5,056 bases of DNA from Chloroflexota bacterium (lineage in GTDB: Bacteria; Chloroflexota; Dehalococcoidia; Plut-88900), in contig JADFJI010000049.1 in assembly GCA_022566235.1 (NCBI GenBank), forward strand, positions 3,973 to 9,028, in the 5' to 3' direction. The notes under the pieces were generated by a model. That model was given only the letters and a program-made list of their open reading frames with translations, was not told the DNA's origin and ran no database searches. Made by a program: the position numbers and the translations under genes. Of this stretch, positions 4,905 to 5,056 are shown piece after piece. Position 1 is the stretch's first letter; every line of letters begins with the position of its first letter.

Positions 4905-5036
4905 CAGGCCTGGCATAACTAGCGCTAATTTGCTCACTTGGGCAACCAGCACCCTTTTCGGAGTCCAGACATCTAAAACGTTGTCCCGGTCTTGAGTCAC
5001 CCCACCCACTAACGCCGATAGAGGAAGGTAACCGAC
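4905..5036. other. Intergenic stretch before the last gene
   Basis: These 132 bases hold no clear intrinsic terminator. There is an 8-bp palindrome TAGCGCTA (4920-4927) and a weak TTGC/GCAA stem near 4930, without a T-run. No convincing promoter is visible; TTGAGT at 4992-4997 has only a poor -10 (GATAGA at 5017-5022, spacing 19). Confidence 0.35.
5021..5028 (+). promoter_or_regulatory. Strong ribosome-binding site for the gene at the window edge
   Basis: GAGGAAGG lies 8 bases before the ATG at 5037, a near-optimal arrangement that supports a real start there. Confidence 0.6.
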
Positions 5037-5056
5037 ATGAAACCCATGAGGCGCGC
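5037..5056 (+). CDS. Start of a gene cut by the window end
   Basis: Only MKPMRR plus a partial codon is present, so no function can be assigned. The strong ribosome-binding site at 5021-5028 makes it credible. The basic start (K2, R5, R6) would fit a signal peptide or membrane protein, but six residues prove nothing. Confidence 0.5.

Noticed and set aside
4443..5009. 188-codon minus-strand open frame opposite the PdxH-like gene
   Set aside because: It overlaps a clearly recognised protein on the other strand and shows no motif or ribosome-binding site.

Overview
The window looks like a piece of a moderately GC-rich bacterial chromosome. Most genes are GC- and C-ending-codon-rich; hand counts give 39/60 G+C at 841-900 and 40/60 at 4501-4560. 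Starts mostly carry Shine-Dalgarno sites and sigma70-type promoters are visible. The gene set (a small ferritin-like protein, a cytosolic Asp-box propeller, a DEAD-box helicase, a short PdxH-like enzyme) and the protein style would suit Chloroflexota/Dehalococcoidia-like environmental bacteria. That placement is an impression from style only. No rRNA, tRNA, CRISPR array, transposase or integrase is visible.

Layout: (1) 49-507 (-) encodes a small ferritin-like helical protein. It is divergent from 635-1630 (+), a six-Asp-box beta-propeller, which is followed 9 bases later by 1640-2005 (+), a small Gly-rich membrane protein; these two form a likely two-gene operon. The 127-base divergent region holds back-to-back sigma70-type promoters whose -35 elements overlap on one palindrome. 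(2) 2070-2531 (-) is a three-helix membrane protein of clearly lower GC with its own perfect TATAAT box. (3) 2641-2745 is a decayed, out-of-place copy of about 105 bp from the 3' part of the propeller gene, about 90% identical and carrying a nonsense mutation. It abuts the end of the next gene. (4) 2759-3859 (-) is a DEAD-box RNA helicase core with all motifs. Its open frame runs on upstream to 4066 and includes the conserved upstream Phe of the Q-motif region, but there is no ATG, GTG or TTG in that extension. (5) 4067-4304 is a leader or intergenic stretch with a perfect 10-bp inverted repeat, a second small hairpin and two overlapping short reading frames, the last of which overlaps the next gene's start as ATGA. 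(6) 4305-4904 (+) is a pyridoxamine 5'-phosphate oxidase-like protein. (7) At 5037 a new gene begins behind a strong ribosome-binding site and runs off the window.

The genes are functionally mixed and no dedicated multi-gene system is evident. The most notable points are the degenerate propeller fragment beside a low-GC gene (a probable rearrangement or insertion spot), the helicase with no canonical start for its full N-terminus, the shared divergent promoter, and the structured leader before the PdxH-like gene.
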